Assembly (NCBI RefSeq): GCF_001816145.1
Contig: NZ_MDZB01000073.1
Span: 1 to 64,000 of the forward strand
DNA: 64,000 bases
Reading direction: 5' to 3'
Source of the DNA: Hymenobacter lapidarius
Lineage (GTDB): Bacteria; Bacteroidota; Bacteroidia; Cytophagales; Hymenobacteraceae
This document shows positions 25,280-33,634 of the stretch, one piece after another. The translations under genes and the position numbers were made by a program. Positions within the stretch are counted from its first letter, which is position 1. Each line of letters starts with the position of its first letter. The notes under the pieces are model-generated. The model worked only from the letters and a program-made list of their open reading frames with translations. It had not been told where the DNA came from and made no database searches.

Positions 25280-25287
25280 TACCTTTG
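25280..25287 (+). promoter_or_regulatory. -7 element before the flippase-like gene
   Basis: TACCTTTG matches TAnnTTTG perfectly, 37 bases upstream of the start. No good TTG lies at the usual -33 distance, so strength is uncertain. Confidence 0.4.
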
Positions 25288-25323
25288 CGGGCTCTTTTGA
25301 ACAAACAGGATTACGCTACCTAG

Positions 25324-26358
25324 TTGAAACAGCTTCTCACCATTTTAAAATACGCGCTGTTGCTGGCCCTCTCGGGGGTACTGATGTGGTATGCCGTGCG
25401 CGGACAGGACCTGTCGCGAATCGGTCATTATATTGTGACGGCTAATTACTTCTGGCTGGGAATCACCATGGTGCTTTCGGTACTGGGCTACTTTAGCCGG
25501 GCCTACCGCTGGCAAATGCAGCTCACAGCCTCGCGGCACAAGGTTCCTTACTGGAATGTGTACCACGCCATGATGGTGGGCTACCTGGCCAATATTGTGC
25601 TGCCGCGCATGGGCGAAGTCATTCGCTGCTCGGTGCTGCGGCGCACGAGCGGCGTGCCGGTAGAAGTGTCGTTGGGCACGGTGATAACCGAGCGGGTGAT
25701 TGACGTGCTGGTGTTGCTGTTGCTGTTGGGGAGTGTTATGCTGTTGGAGTTCAATAAATTCTGGGCCTTCCTGCAAAGCCTGTTTGCCGATAAATACGAT
25801 TCCCTGGCAGCCAATCGCACGACACTGCTTGCCTTGGCGGGCATTGCCGTGCTGTTGCTTGTCGTATTTGGATATCTGTTGTTTCGCAATCTGGAAAAGC
25901 TGCGGCAATACACGCTATTTACCAAAGTAGTGGGCTTCGTGAAAGGACTGTTGGCGGGCGTATTCAGCGTGCGCAAGCTGGAGAACAAGGGCCTGTTTTT
26001 GTTGCACACCGCCTTCACCTGGTTGGTGTATTACCTGATGGACTACCTGACGTTCAGGTGCTTTCCCGAAACGTATGGCCTTGACGCCAAAGCTGGCCTG
26101 GCGGTGCTCACGTTTGGAGCTTTTGGCATGGCGGCACCGGTGCAGGGTGGCATTGGTGTGTTCCACGTGATGGTACAAAGCACCTTGCTGGTGTATGGAA
26201 TCAGCAAGGAAGCGGGCATTGCCTATGCGCTGGTAGTACACGGGGCGCAGACAATACTGGTCGTCTTCATGGGAGGCATTAGCTTCATTGCCAGTGCCAT
26301 CAAATCAGGCAAAATGGCCAAGTCGCTGGCGTCAGTACCAGCTGTTTCCCTTCCTTAG
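25324..26358 (+). CDS. Lysylphosphatidylglycerol synthase transmembrane / UPF0104 family protein
   Basis: A 344-residue polytopic membrane protein with about eight hydrophobic helices, of the family containing the flippase half of MprF and related AglD-like proteins. Visible marks are GYLANIVLPRMGEVIRCSVL (the conserved N-P/G-E-R region) and GGIGVFHVMVQ near the C-terminus. There is no synthase domain. It is probably a lipid or glycolipid transport function, which is inference. The start is TTG at 25324, giving MKQLLTILKYALL. It runs 11 bases upstream of the adenylyltransferase gene, so the two are likely one operon. Confidence 0.85.
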   Translation: MKQLLTILKYALLLALSGVLMWYAVRGQDLSRIGHYIVTANYFWLGITMVLSVLGYFSRAYRWQMQLTASRHKVPYWNVYHAMMVGYLANIVLPRMGEVIRCSVLRRTSGVPVEVSLGTVITERVIDVLVLLLLLGSVMLLEFNKFWAFLQSLFADKYDSLAANRTTLLALAGIAVLLLVVFGYLLFRNLEKLRQYTLFTKVVGFVKGLLAGVFSVRKLENKGLFLLHTAFTWLVYYLMDYLTFRCFPETYGLDAKAGLAVLTFGAFGMAAPVQGGIGVFHVMVQSTLLVYGISKEAGIAYALVVHGAQTILVVFMGGISFIASAIKSGKMAKSLASVPAVSLP

Positions 26359-26369
26359 AGCTTCTCCCG

Positions 26370-26846
26370 ATGTGGACAAAAGATAAAATCAGAACCCGGG
26401 AGCAACTGCCTGCCACGCTGGCCGAATGGCGGGCACAGGGCCGCAAAGTGGTATTCACCAACGGCTGCTTTGACCTGTTGCACCTCGGCCACGTCGATTA
26501 TCTGGAGCAGGCCCGGCACCTGGGCGATGCCTTGGTGGTGGGCCTCAATACCGATGCGTCGGTAGGCGCCCTTAAGCCCGGCCGGCCCATTCAGGACGAA
26601 GACGCCCGGGCCCGTATCCTGGCCTCGCTGGCTTTTGTAGATGCCGTGGTGCTGTTTGGCGAGCCTACGCCGCTGGCCCTTATTGAACTCGTACAGCCCG
26701 ATGTGCTGGTGAAAGGCGACGACTACGCCATCGACGGAATTGTGGGGCATGAATTGGTGTTGAGCAGGGGTGGACAAGTGCTGACGGTGCCCCTGGTGCC
26801 GGGCTACAGTACTTCCCGCATTATTGCGCGTATACTGGACGTATAG
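26370..26846 (+). CDS. rfaE2: D-glycero-beta-D-manno-heptose 1-phosphate adenylyltransferase-like nucleotidyltransferase
   Basis: A 158-residue cytidylyltransferase-fold enzyme of the RfaE2 type (the stand-alone C-terminal domain of HldE), which activates heptose phosphate for LPS core synthesis. The signature is FTNGCFDLLHLGH with HLGH at 38-41, then LVKGDDYAIDGIVG and a C-terminal YSTSRII. Length is right for the single-domain form. The partner kinase is not in the window. It is probably co-transcribed with the preceding membrane protein gene. Confidence 0.9.
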   Translation: MWTKDKIRTREQLPATLAEWRAQGRKVVFTNGCFDLLHLGHVDYLEQARHLGDALVVGLNTDASVGALKPGRPIQDEDARARILASLAFVDAVVLFGEPTPLALIELVQPDVLVKGDDYAIDGIVGHELVLSRGGQVLTVPLVPGYSTSRIIARILDV

Positions 26847-26968
26847 CACTGTACGGCATGTTTTTTGCGTATCGTAAATGCACTAGTTTTAATTAATCAA
26901 GATGTAGAAGCTTTCGCTGGTCACCCGCGTAGTAGTACCATTCTCTTTCGTTCTAATACCTCATTGCC

Positions 26969-27643
26969 ATGTACATCATTCTCATTCTGCTCATGCTGGT
27001 TAGCTTCGCCATTCAGTGGCGGCTGCGCAGCAAGTTCAAGCAGTACTCGCAGGAAGGCCTCAAAGCCAACCTAACCGGGGCGCAGGTGGCCGAGCTCATG
27101 CTCGCCGACCACGGCATCACCGATGTGCGCATCATCAGCACCGAAGGCCGCCTGACCGACCACTACAATCCCACCGACAAAACCGTGAACCTGAGCGAGG
27201 GCGTGTACGCCGAGCGCAGCGCCGCCGCCGCTGCCATCGCAGCCCACGAGTGCGGGCACGCCGTGCAGCACGCCACGGCCTATTCCATGCTGCAGTTTCG
27301 TTCGGCTATGGTGCCGGCCCTTAGTGCCGTCTCCAGATACATGCCGTGGATTTTGCTGGCGGGCGTATTTATGATTAACCGCAGCATGATTCCGCTGGGC
27401 GTGGGCATCGTGCTGTTTTCGCTTACTACCATCTTCTCTTTCGTGACGTTGCCCGTGGAGTTTGATGCCTCGCGCCGGGCCCTGGCCTGGATGGATACGC
27501 GTGGTGTGGTAACCACCCAGGAGCACGCCATGGCCAAAGACGCTCTGTGGTGGGCCGCCATGACCTACGTGGTGGCGGCCATTAGCTCGCTGGCCACGCT
27601 GCTCTACTACGTGATGATTTTCATGGGCGGTAGTCGCCGCTAG
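26969..27643 (+). CDS. Membrane zinc metallopeptidase, YugP-like
   Basis: A 224-residue protein with an N-terminal helix (MYIILILLMLVSFAIQW), a zinc-binding HECGH at 93-97, and two to three further hydrophobic segments (about 120-150 and 195-220). This matches the neutral zinc metallopeptidase family 2 (YugP), whose substrates are unknown. A third ligand candidate lies in the segment DASRRALAWMD. Stand-alone gene with its own terminator. Confidence 0.9.
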   Translation: MYIILILLMLVSFAIQWRLRSKFKQYSQEGLKANLTGAQVAELMLADHGITDVRIISTEGRLTDHYNPTDKTVNLSEGVYAERSAAAAAIAAHECGHAVQHATAYSMLQFRSAMVPALSAVSRYMPWILLAGVFMINRSMIPLGVGIVLFSLTTIFSFVTLPVEFDASRRALAWMDTRGVVTTQEHAMAKDALWWAAMTYVVAAISSLATLLYYVMIFMGGSRR

Positions 27644-27665
27644 CCAAGGCGCACTCTCATAGTGA

Positions 27666-27700
27666 AGCCGTCATCCTGCCTGCAGGATGACGGCTTTTTC
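27666..27700 (+). terminator. Terminator after the YugP-like gene
   Basis: AGCCGTCATCCTGC and its perfect 14-base complement are separated by only two bases (27680-27681) and are followed by five T residues, starting 23 bases after the stop codon. Confidence 0.9.
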
Positions 27701-27835
27701 GTTTCGGCACTTTGTTGGCATTTTTAATATATAATTTATTTAATATAAATTGCCCTTCTTATCAACATCTGTTTCTGATGGCTGCTTGCTTCCCATAATA
27801 GCCTAATATTCAACCATCTTTATCTGATTTCACTC

Positions 27836-28456
27836 ATGGCAACGTCTGCCCCGACAGTCCTGGTGGCGGCCGCGCCCACGCTGCATCGCGAGGGTTTGGT
27901 GGCCTTGCTCCATGAGCAGTGGCCCCACCTGCAGCTCGTCCTCACCGCCGACGCCACCCAGGTACCCCACCTGGTGTGCCGCCAACCGTACCGTCTGCTC
28001 ATTGTGGATGTCCTGCTGCCGGGCCTGTGCCCCACATCCCTGCTGACGCAACTGCACCAGGTCCGCCCTACCCAGCGGGTGGCGCTCCTCACCGGGCCGG
28101 GGCCGGCTGCCCCCGCAGGCCCTTTGCCCTGGCCTAATACCCGGCTGCTGGTGTCTCGGCAGGCACCTTCCGGGGCGTTGGTGGCGGCCCTGGCGCCGTG
28201 GCTGCAGGAATTTGGGGCCCCGGCGGCGGCCCTTGTCTGGCACGGTGCCGGCGGGCGGGCCGGTGTCTTCAGCCCCCGCGAACTGCAGGTGCTGAGCTTG
28301 GTGGTAGCCGACCATTGCAACGATGAAATTGCGGATAAGCTGTGCCTGAGCGTGCGCACGGTGGAAAGCCACCGGCGGATGCTATTGCAGAAATCGGGCA
28401 CGCGTACGCTGGTGGGGCTGGCGGTGCGGGCCGTGCGCGAGGGCTGGGTGGCGTGA
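27836..28456 (+). CDS. LuxR-type response regulator with atypical receiver domain
   Basis: A 206-residue transcription factor. The C-terminal LuxR helix-turn-helix (about 140-203: FSPRELQVLSLVVADHCNDE, SVRTVESHRRMLLQKSG) is typical. The N-terminal part looks like a receiver: D58 in LLIVDVLLPG is in place, but the conserved Lys region reads LLVSRQAP, so Lys is replaced by Arg, and Pro/Ala-rich stretches replace helix 4. Phosphorylation control is therefore doubtful. No histidine kinase is adjacent. An AT-rich region lies upstream and a perfect palindrome just downstream. Confidence 0.8.
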   Translation: MATSAPTVLVAAAPTLHREGLVALLHEQWPHLQLVLTADATQVPHLVCRQPYRLLIVDVLLPGLCPTSLLTQLHQVRPTQRVALLTGPGPAAPAGPLPWPNTRLLVSRQAPSGALVAALAPWLQEFGAPAAALVWHGAGGRAGVFSPRELQVLSLVVADHCNDEIADKLCLSVRTVESHRRMLLQKSGTRTLVGLAVRAVREGWVA

Positions 28457-28460
28457 ACGT

Positions 28461-28478
28461 ATCAGTGCTAGCACTGAT
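28461..28478. promoter_or_regulatory. Perfect 18-base palindrome between the regulator and the next gene
   Basis: ATCAGTGCTAGCACTGAT is fully self-complementary. It lies 4 bases past the LuxR-type gene and about 75 bases before the next start. The size suits a dimeric regulator binding site, but there is no direct evidence of binding. Confidence 0.35.
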
Positions 28479-28552
28479 GTGGAAGGTGCTGGGAGTGCCG
28501 TGCTTTAGCGTCAAGTCAGTGCCGGGATTTGGCAGTGCCAGCCTTATTGCTC

Positions 28553-28915
28553 ATGGAAGAACAATCTGCTTACCGCTCCGCCTCCGCGTCTGACGGTCGA
28601 ACGCTATATGCGCTTATCATCGGCATCATCGGATTGCTCATCCCGGCCGTACTGATTGGCTTTTTGGCGCATTACAATGCCAGGAATACCGGGCACCCCG
28701 CCGTTTTGTGGCGGGCTTCTGAAATAACCGCCGTAGCGGGACTATTCACCAGCATTGTGGGTACGCTCGTGGGCGCGTTTTTGGGGGTGCAGGTAGGCGC
28801 CGCGGGCAAGGACTTTGTCGAGAAAACTGCCAGTCAGGCAATCCAAAATGCGGAAGAATTGAAGCGTGAAGTGCAGAAGCTGAGAGAAGAATTAGCATCC
28901 AACAAGCCCTCGTAA
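28553..28915 (+). CDS. Small two-helix membrane protein with C-terminal coiled coil
   Basis: A 120-residue protein with two hydrophobic segments (about 20-40 and 60-85, the second Gly/Val-rich) and a charged helical tail (AIQNAEELKREVQKLREELA) likely to form a coiled coil. I do not recognise it. The ATG at 28553 is preferred; a TTG eight codons upstream would also keep frame. Confidence 0.6.
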   Translation: MEEQSAYRSASASDGRTLYALIIGIIGLLIPAVLIGFLAHYNARNTGHPAVLWRASEITAVAGLFTSIVGTLVGAFLGVQVGAAGKDFVEKTASQAIQNAEELKREVQKLREELASNKPS

Positions 28916-28994
28916 CCACTGACGCAGTTGGTGGTCCGTACGGCCGCCGCAGGGTATTTCAATCCTCTGGTTTTCACTATTACGCCCCTCCAGT

Positions 28995-29744
28995 ATGACA
29001 CGGTTTCTACTCTTGATGCTCGTGCTGGCTAAGGGCATGGCGGTGCATGGCCAAGGCAATGTGAAGGAAATAACGCCCGCAAAACTGCAGCAGATGCGAA
29101 GTGCAGCGGCTGGTAGCGGCGCAGATTCCCAAGTGGTCAATTTGGTGAACAAAGGTGTTGATTTTGGCGTCAGTCTGGGCTTCAATCGGGTTTTCGAGCG
29201 CATCTACGACGTTCACGTTTCACCGCTCGACTACAAGCTGAAAGTAACCGATGCGCCTGCGAGCACCTTTCTGCTTTCGATGGGCCTATCGGTGCCGTTG
29301 ACACGCATCAGAGAGAAGCCTGCCAAAAGCACTTCTGCCCACGTTCGCGGCCGCTATTACCGAAAGCTGACGGAAACCGGGGGGGCTACCAAAACAGTAT
29401 ACTACGTGCCCTACGGATGGAACCTGGTAGCCACGGTAAACCTGCTCACCTTCAACACGGCGGCTACGGGCTCGGTATTCAACAAGCGCATAGATGGCGG
29501 GTTGGGCCTCGGCTACCGCATAAACGACGAGCTGCAGTTGGCGGCTACTTTCGAGATGATATCCTACCGGCTGCCGCGTGACTTTTTGATTGACGAGTGC
29601 CGGGACAAGCAGGTTATCAGCGCCACGGGCACCCTCATCACCTCCATTTTGCCCGATAACAGCGACTATTATGCTGACCGCTACCTGCCTTCCGTTTCAC
29701 TAAAGCTGTTTTACCTCCTTGCCTACAAACCGCTGAAGCAATAA
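28995..29744 (+). CDS. Secreted protein of unknown function, possible beta-barrel
   Basis: A 249-residue protein with a signal peptide (MTRFLLLMLVLAKGMAVHG) and alternating hydrophobic/polar strands with frequent Tyr and Gly, ending in SVSLKLFYLLAYKPLKQ. This is compatible with a small outer-membrane barrel; no named domain was recognised. Base composition is a little less GC-rich than its neighbours, which may hint at accessory origin. Confidence 0.65.
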   Translation: MTRFLLLMLVLAKGMAVHGQGNVKEITPAKLQQMRSAAAGSGADSQVVNLVNKGVDFGVSLGFNRVFERIYDVHVSPLDYKLKVTDAPASTFLLSMGLSVPLTRIREKPAKSTSAHVRGRYYRKLTETGGATKTVYYVPYGWNLVATVNLLTFNTAATGSVFNKRIDGGLGLGYRINDELQLAATFEMISYRLPRDFLIDECRDKQVISATGTLITSILPDNSDYYADRYLPSVSLKLFYLLAYKPLKQ

Positions 29745-29903
29745 CGAGGCGGACCAATCCGGCCACACCCCAAACCAGCGGCTGATTGCCTGCGGCTGCG
29801 GAGTAGGAACGGCCCCGAAGAGACGTTCATACTCCGCTGCTGATGTGGCCAGTTGTCTCGTGATGAAGTGATTAGTAGGATGCTGTTGGCAGCGATAAGG
29901 CCA

Positions 29904-31568
29904 TTATCCCAGCTTCTTGTACCGCACGCGCTTCGGCTCCACATCGCCCAGGCGCTTGCGCTTGGCTTCCTCGTAGTCCGTGAAGTTGCCCTCAAACCAT
30001 ACCACTTCCGAGTCGCCCTCAAAGGCCAGGATGTGCGTGGCCAGCCGGTCCAGGAACCACCGGTCGTGGCTGATGATGACGGCGCAGCCGGCAAAGTTCT
30101 CCAGCGCGTCTTCCAGCGCGCGAATGGCGTTTACGTCCAGGTCGTTGGTGGGCTCGTCGAGCAGCAATAAGTTTGCTCCCTGCTTGAGCGTCATGGCCAG
30201 GTGCACGCGGTTCTTCTCGCCGCCGGATAGCATGGCTACCTTCTTCTCCTGGTCGCCGCCGCCGAAATTGAACTTGCTCACGTAGGCGCGGGAGTTCACG
30301 GGGCGGCCGGCCAGCAGCATGGTTTCGGTGCCGCCCGTGATGGTGTCGAATACCGACTTGCTGCCGTCCAGCGTGTCGTGCTGCTGGTCGATGTAGGCGG
30401 TGAGCACCGTGGGGCCCACTTCAAACGTGCCCGCATCGGGCTTCATCTGGTCGGTTATCATGCGGAAAAGCGTGGTTTTGCCCGCGCCGTTCGGCCCGAT
30501 GATGCCCACAATGCCGCCCTGGGGCAGCGAGAAGCTCAGGTTTTCAAACAGGAGCTTGTCGCCAAAGGCTTTGGTGAGGCCTGCGGCCTCAATCACCTGG
30601 GCGCCCAGGCGGGGGCCGTCCGGAATGAACAGCTCCAGCTTCTGTTCCTTGTCCTTGGCTTCCTCGCTGGCCAGCTTGTCGTAATTGCTCAGGCGGGCCT
30701 TGCCCTTGGCCTGGCGGGCTTTCGGCGACATGCGCACCCAGTCCAGCTCGCGCTGCAGGGTTTTCATGCGCTTGCTTTCGGTGTTCTCTTCCTGCGCCAT
30801 GCGGGTGGTTTTCTGCTCCAGCCAGCTGCTGTAGTTGCCCTTCCACGGAATGCCCGAGCCGCGGTCCAGCTCCAGAATCCAGCCGGCCACGTTGTCCAGA
30901 AAGTACCGGTCGTGGGTCACGGCTATCACGGTGCCTTTGTATTGCTGCAGGTGCTGCTCCAGCCACAGCACGCTCTCGGCGTCGAGGTGGTTGGTGGGTT
31001 CGTCCAGCAGCAGCACGTCGGGCTCCTGCAGCAGCAGGCGGCACAGGGCCACGCGGCGCTTCTCGCCACCCGAGAGGTTGCCGATAATGGCTTCCTGCGC
31101 GGGCGTGCGCAGGGCGTCCATGGCGCGCTCCAGCTTCGAGTCCAGGTTCCAGGCATCGAGCTGGTCCAGCCGCTCCTGCACCTTGCCCTGGCGGTCGAGC
31201 AGCTTGTCAAAATCCGCGTCTTCGGCCCCGAAGGCCTCGTTGATTTCGTCGTATTCCTTCAGCAGGGCCACCGTTTCGGCCACGCCTTCTTCCACTACTT
31301 CGCGCACGGTTTTGGTGGGGTCGAGCTGGGGTTCCTGCTCCAGGTAGCCCACCGAGTAGCCCGGCGAGAACACCACTTCGCCCTGAAACTGCTTGTCGAC
31401 GCCGGCAATGATTTTCAGCAAACTCGACTTGCCCGAGCCGTTGAGACCCAGCACGCCGATTTTGGCGCCGTAGAAAAAAGAAAGGTAAATGTTCTTGAGA
31501 ACTTGCTTCTGGGGCGGGTAAATCTTACTCACGCCGGCCATGCTGAAAATGATGGTTTGGTCGCTCAT
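29904..31568 (-). CDS. ettA: Energy-dependent translational throttle protein EttA (ABC-F ATPase)
   Basis: A 554-residue soluble ABC-F protein that binds the ribosomal E site and gates elongation by ATP/ADP ratio. It has two ATPase domains and no membrane part: Walker A GLNGSGKSS and GPNGAGKTT, signatures LSGGEKRRVALCRLL and LSGGEKNRVHLAMTL, Walker B VLLLDEPTNHLD and LLLLDEPTNDLD. The interdomain linker and the C-terminal KRVRYKKLG match the EttA subtype. The ATG at 31568 (MSDQTIIFSM) is the usual start; an upstream in-frame ATG adds 20 unrelated residues. Confidence 0.96.
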   Translation of the reverse strand: MSDQTIIFSMAGVSKIYPPQKQVLKNIYLSFFYGAKIGVLGLNGSGKSSLLKIIAGVDKQFQGEVVFSPGYSVGYLEQEPQLDPTKTVREVVEEGVAETVALLKEYDEINEAFGAEDADFDKLLDRQGKVQERLDQLDAWNLDSKLERAMDALRTPAQEAIIGNLSGGEKRRVALCRLLLQEPDVLLLDEPTNHLDAESVLWLEQHLQQYKGTVIAVTHDRYFLDNVAGWILELDRGSGIPWKGNYSSWLEQKTTRMAQEENTESKRMKTLQRELDWVRMSPKARQAKGKARLSNYDKLASEEAKDKEQKLELFIPDGPRLGAQVIEAAGLTKAFGDKLLFENLSFSLPQGGIVGIIGPNGAGKTTLFRMITDQMKPDAGTFEVGPTVLTAYIDQQHDTLDGSKSVFDTITGGTETMLLAGRPVNSRAYVSKFNFGGGDQEKKVAMLSGGEKNRVHLAMTLKQGANLLLLDEPTNDLDVNAIRALEDALENFAGCAVIISHDRWFLDRLATHILAFEGDSEVVWFEGNFTDYEEAKRKRLGDVEPKRVRYKKLG

Positions 31569-31902
31569 GGGGCTTTCAGGGAATGAAGTAATGAATAGAA
31601 AGTCAGCGGCAGTGGCCTTGATACGCACAGCGCTGGTTCAACTCCGGCGCGGTCGCCAGCGGCTGCCGCGCCGGGAGTTGAGGGGCAAAGAACGGCAGGG
31701 CTGCACTGCTAAACCATACCTTGCCATTACTCGTCTTCAATTCATCAATCCCCACTTATCGTATTTCTCACCTGCTGCAGTTGTTCATTCGTCTAAGAAT
31801 ACACCAGTTCGTCATGTTTTTAGCGTAAACTTGTAACCCCTTCCCGTTCCACGTTTCAACTGCACCCGTATTCAACACAACTACCCACGAGCTCAATTTA
31901 GT
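31569..31902. other. Divergent intergenic region with a GC-rich hairpin
   Basis: A 334-base interval separates ettA (leftward) from the DUF349 gene (rightward). It contains one inverted repeat, CAACTCCGGCGCGG at 31639-31652 with its near-complement at 31666-31680, and AT-richer sequence near 31740-31835 that could hold promoters. No gene is seen. Confidence 0.7.
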
Positions 31903-33219
31903 ATGGAACCAACCGACCCCTTGCTGGCCGAAGCCAAGCGCTACGGCTACGTGGAAGCCGACGGTGTGTGGCTGCGCCCCGTATTGGGCCAGCCAGCCCG
32001 CCAGATAGGCCTGGTCAAAGAATCGGACGATGCCGCGCTGCTTTATTTCGCGCACCGTTTTGACGCCCTGGACGCCAAAGTAGACGCTTTGCTCACCAAA
32101 ATGGAAGCCAGCGACAACAAAGGCTCGTTTCTGATGAAGGCCCTGCACCTCAAAGAACAGCTGCTGACTTACGACGGCCTCGGCGACTTTGACCGGCTGC
32201 ACCGCCACCTCACCGATGCGGAGGAATCCATTGCCGTGACCGTGGCCCACAACCGCGAGAAGAACCTGACCATCAAACTCGGCTTCATTCAGGAAGCCGA
32301 AGCCCTGCGCGACAGCGTGGAGTGGATATCGGCCAGCGAAAAAGTGAAGGACCTGCGCCAGGGCTGGCTCAAAACCGGCCCCGTGGACAAAGAAATGGCC
32401 GACAAGCTGGAGCACCGGTTCCAAACGGCCATTCAGGTGTTTTTCGACCGCCGCAAGGAGTTCCAGGCCGATAAGAAGGCCATGAGTTCGCGGGTGCAAA
32501 ACCGCTACCACGAACTCATTCAGCAGGCCGAAAACCTGAAAGGCTCCGACCAGTTTGAGGCCACTTCCCGCCAGCTCAAGCAGCTGCAGCTGGCCTGGCG
32601 CGAGGTGAACGGCTCCCTACCCAAAAAGCAGGCCTCGGAGCTATGGACCCGCTTCCGGGCGGCCAATAACTTCTTTTTTGAGCGGCTAAAAGTGCACATT
32701 GCTTCCCAGCAGGTGGCCGGTACTCCCGGCGCGGCAGCCTCGCCCGAGGTGTTGCTCGAGCGCAAACGCGCCCTCGCCAGCCGCGCCGAGGACCTGATGA
32801 ACATTCCGCCCCAGGAAGCCATTCACCAGGCCAAAGCCCTGCAGGCCGAATGGAAGCAGGTAGGCACCGTGCGCGGCGAAGAGTCGGACCGCATCTGGCA
32901 GCGCTTTATGGTGGCCTGCGACAAGATATTTGAGCTCAGCGCCCTGGAGTACCACCTGCGCAAGCGCGTGGGCGGCGAGCCCGCCGCAACCCCCGCCGAG
33001 CGGGCCCGGTTCCGGGCCTCGACACTGCGCGAGCTGCTGAAAGACGACCACCAGGAGCTGGAAGTGCTGCGCGACAACTTCGACAAGCTCAGCACCAGCA
33101 CCGCCAATGACGCCTTCCGGCAGATGCTGCAAACCAAAATTCGGTCGTTTGAACGTAAAATTCGCACGAAAAACGACCTGATTGCTTTATTCAGCCAGCA
33201 GGCGCAAGCCGCGGGCTAA
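31903..33219 (+). CDS. DUF349 domain protein
   Basis: A 438-residue, highly helical cytosolic protein with repeated DUF349 units (about 125-400), recognised by patterns such as LRQGWLKTGPVDKEMADKL, LQLAWREVNGSLPKKQASEL and LQAEWKQVGTVRGEESDRIW. The family is widespread in Bacteroidota and has no settled function; some members bind RNA or stress machinery elsewhere, which I cannot infer here. The N-terminal 60 residues precede the repeats and look globular. Confidence 0.88.
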   Translation: MEPTDPLLAEAKRYGYVEADGVWLRPVLGQPARQIGLVKESDDAALLYFAHRFDALDAKVDALLTKMEASDNKGSFLMKALHLKEQLLTYDGLGDFDRLHRHLTDAEESIAVTVAHNREKNLTIKLGFIQEAEALRDSVEWISASEKVKDLRQGWLKTGPVDKEMADKLEHRFQTAIQVFFDRRKEFQADKKAMSSRVQNRYHELIQQAENLKGSDQFEATSRQLKQLQLAWREVNGSLPKKQASELWTRFRAANNFFFERLKVHIASQQVAGTPGAAASPEVLLERKRALASRAEDLMNIPPQEAIHQAKALQAEWKQVGTVRGEESDRIWQRFMVACDKIFELSALEYHLRKRVGGEPAATPAERARFRASTLRELLKDDHQELEVLRDNFDKLSTSTANDAFRQMLQTKIRSFERKIRTKNDLIALFSQQAQAAG

Positions 33220-33265
33220 ACCTTGGGCCAACTTTTGCGTTGTCGATTTCAGCGCATTTTCTGGC

Positions 33266-33295
33266 TTGTATTTTGACAGGAAACAACTACCTTCG
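33266..33295 (+). promoter_or_regulatory. Bacteroidota promoter for the DUF2795 gene
   Basis: TTG (33266-33268), a 19-base spacer and TACCTTCG (33288-33295) differ from TTG-N19-21-TAnnTTTG at one base. The start codon is 26 bases downstream. Confidence 0.6.
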
Positions 33296-33320
33296 CCAAC
33301 CTTTTTTTATCCTCCTTACT

Positions 33321-33542
33321 ATGTATTGGACACTCGAACTTGCTTCCTACCTGGAAGATGCTCCCTGGCCCGCCACCAAAGACGAACTGATTGACTTTTC
33401 TATCCGCTCGGGCGCGCCCATGGAAGTGGTTGAGAACCTGCAAGCCCTGGAAGACGACGGCCAGCCCTACGAAAACATCGAAGAAGTGTGGCCCGACTAC
33501 CCCACCAAGGAGGACTTCATGTTCAACGAAGACGAATATTAA
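33321..33542 (+). CDS. DUF2795 family small protein
   Basis: A 73-residue acidic cytosolic protein: MYWTLELASYLEDAPWPATK, then ELIDFSIRSGAPMEVVENLQ, ending in an Asp/Glu-rich tail (DFMFNEDEY). This closely matches the DUF2795 family, widespread in Cytophagales and of unknown function. I chose the internal ATG at 33321; the upstream extension has no family resemblance, and a promoter lies in it. Confidence 0.9.
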   Translation: MYWTLELASYLEDAPWPATKDELIDFSIRSGAPMEVVENLQALEDDGQPYENIEEVWPDYPTKEDFMFNEDEY

Positions 33543-33622
33543 TAGAGTTGAGAGTTATGAGTTACGAGTTAAATGGTGATATTCCCGACCAACTCATAAC
33601 TCATAACTCTCAACTCACAACT
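33543..33622. repeat. GAGTTATGAGTTA-type inverted repeat
   Basis: AGTTGAGAGTTATGAGTTAC (about 33546-33565) is complementary to the ACTCATAACTCTCAACT stretch near 33600-33617. This low-complexity palindrome class is common in Bacteroidota intergenic DNA. It runs into the possible N-terminus of the following ABC ATPase gene. Confidence 0.7.
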
Positions 33623-33634
33623 CCCACGCTCTGC

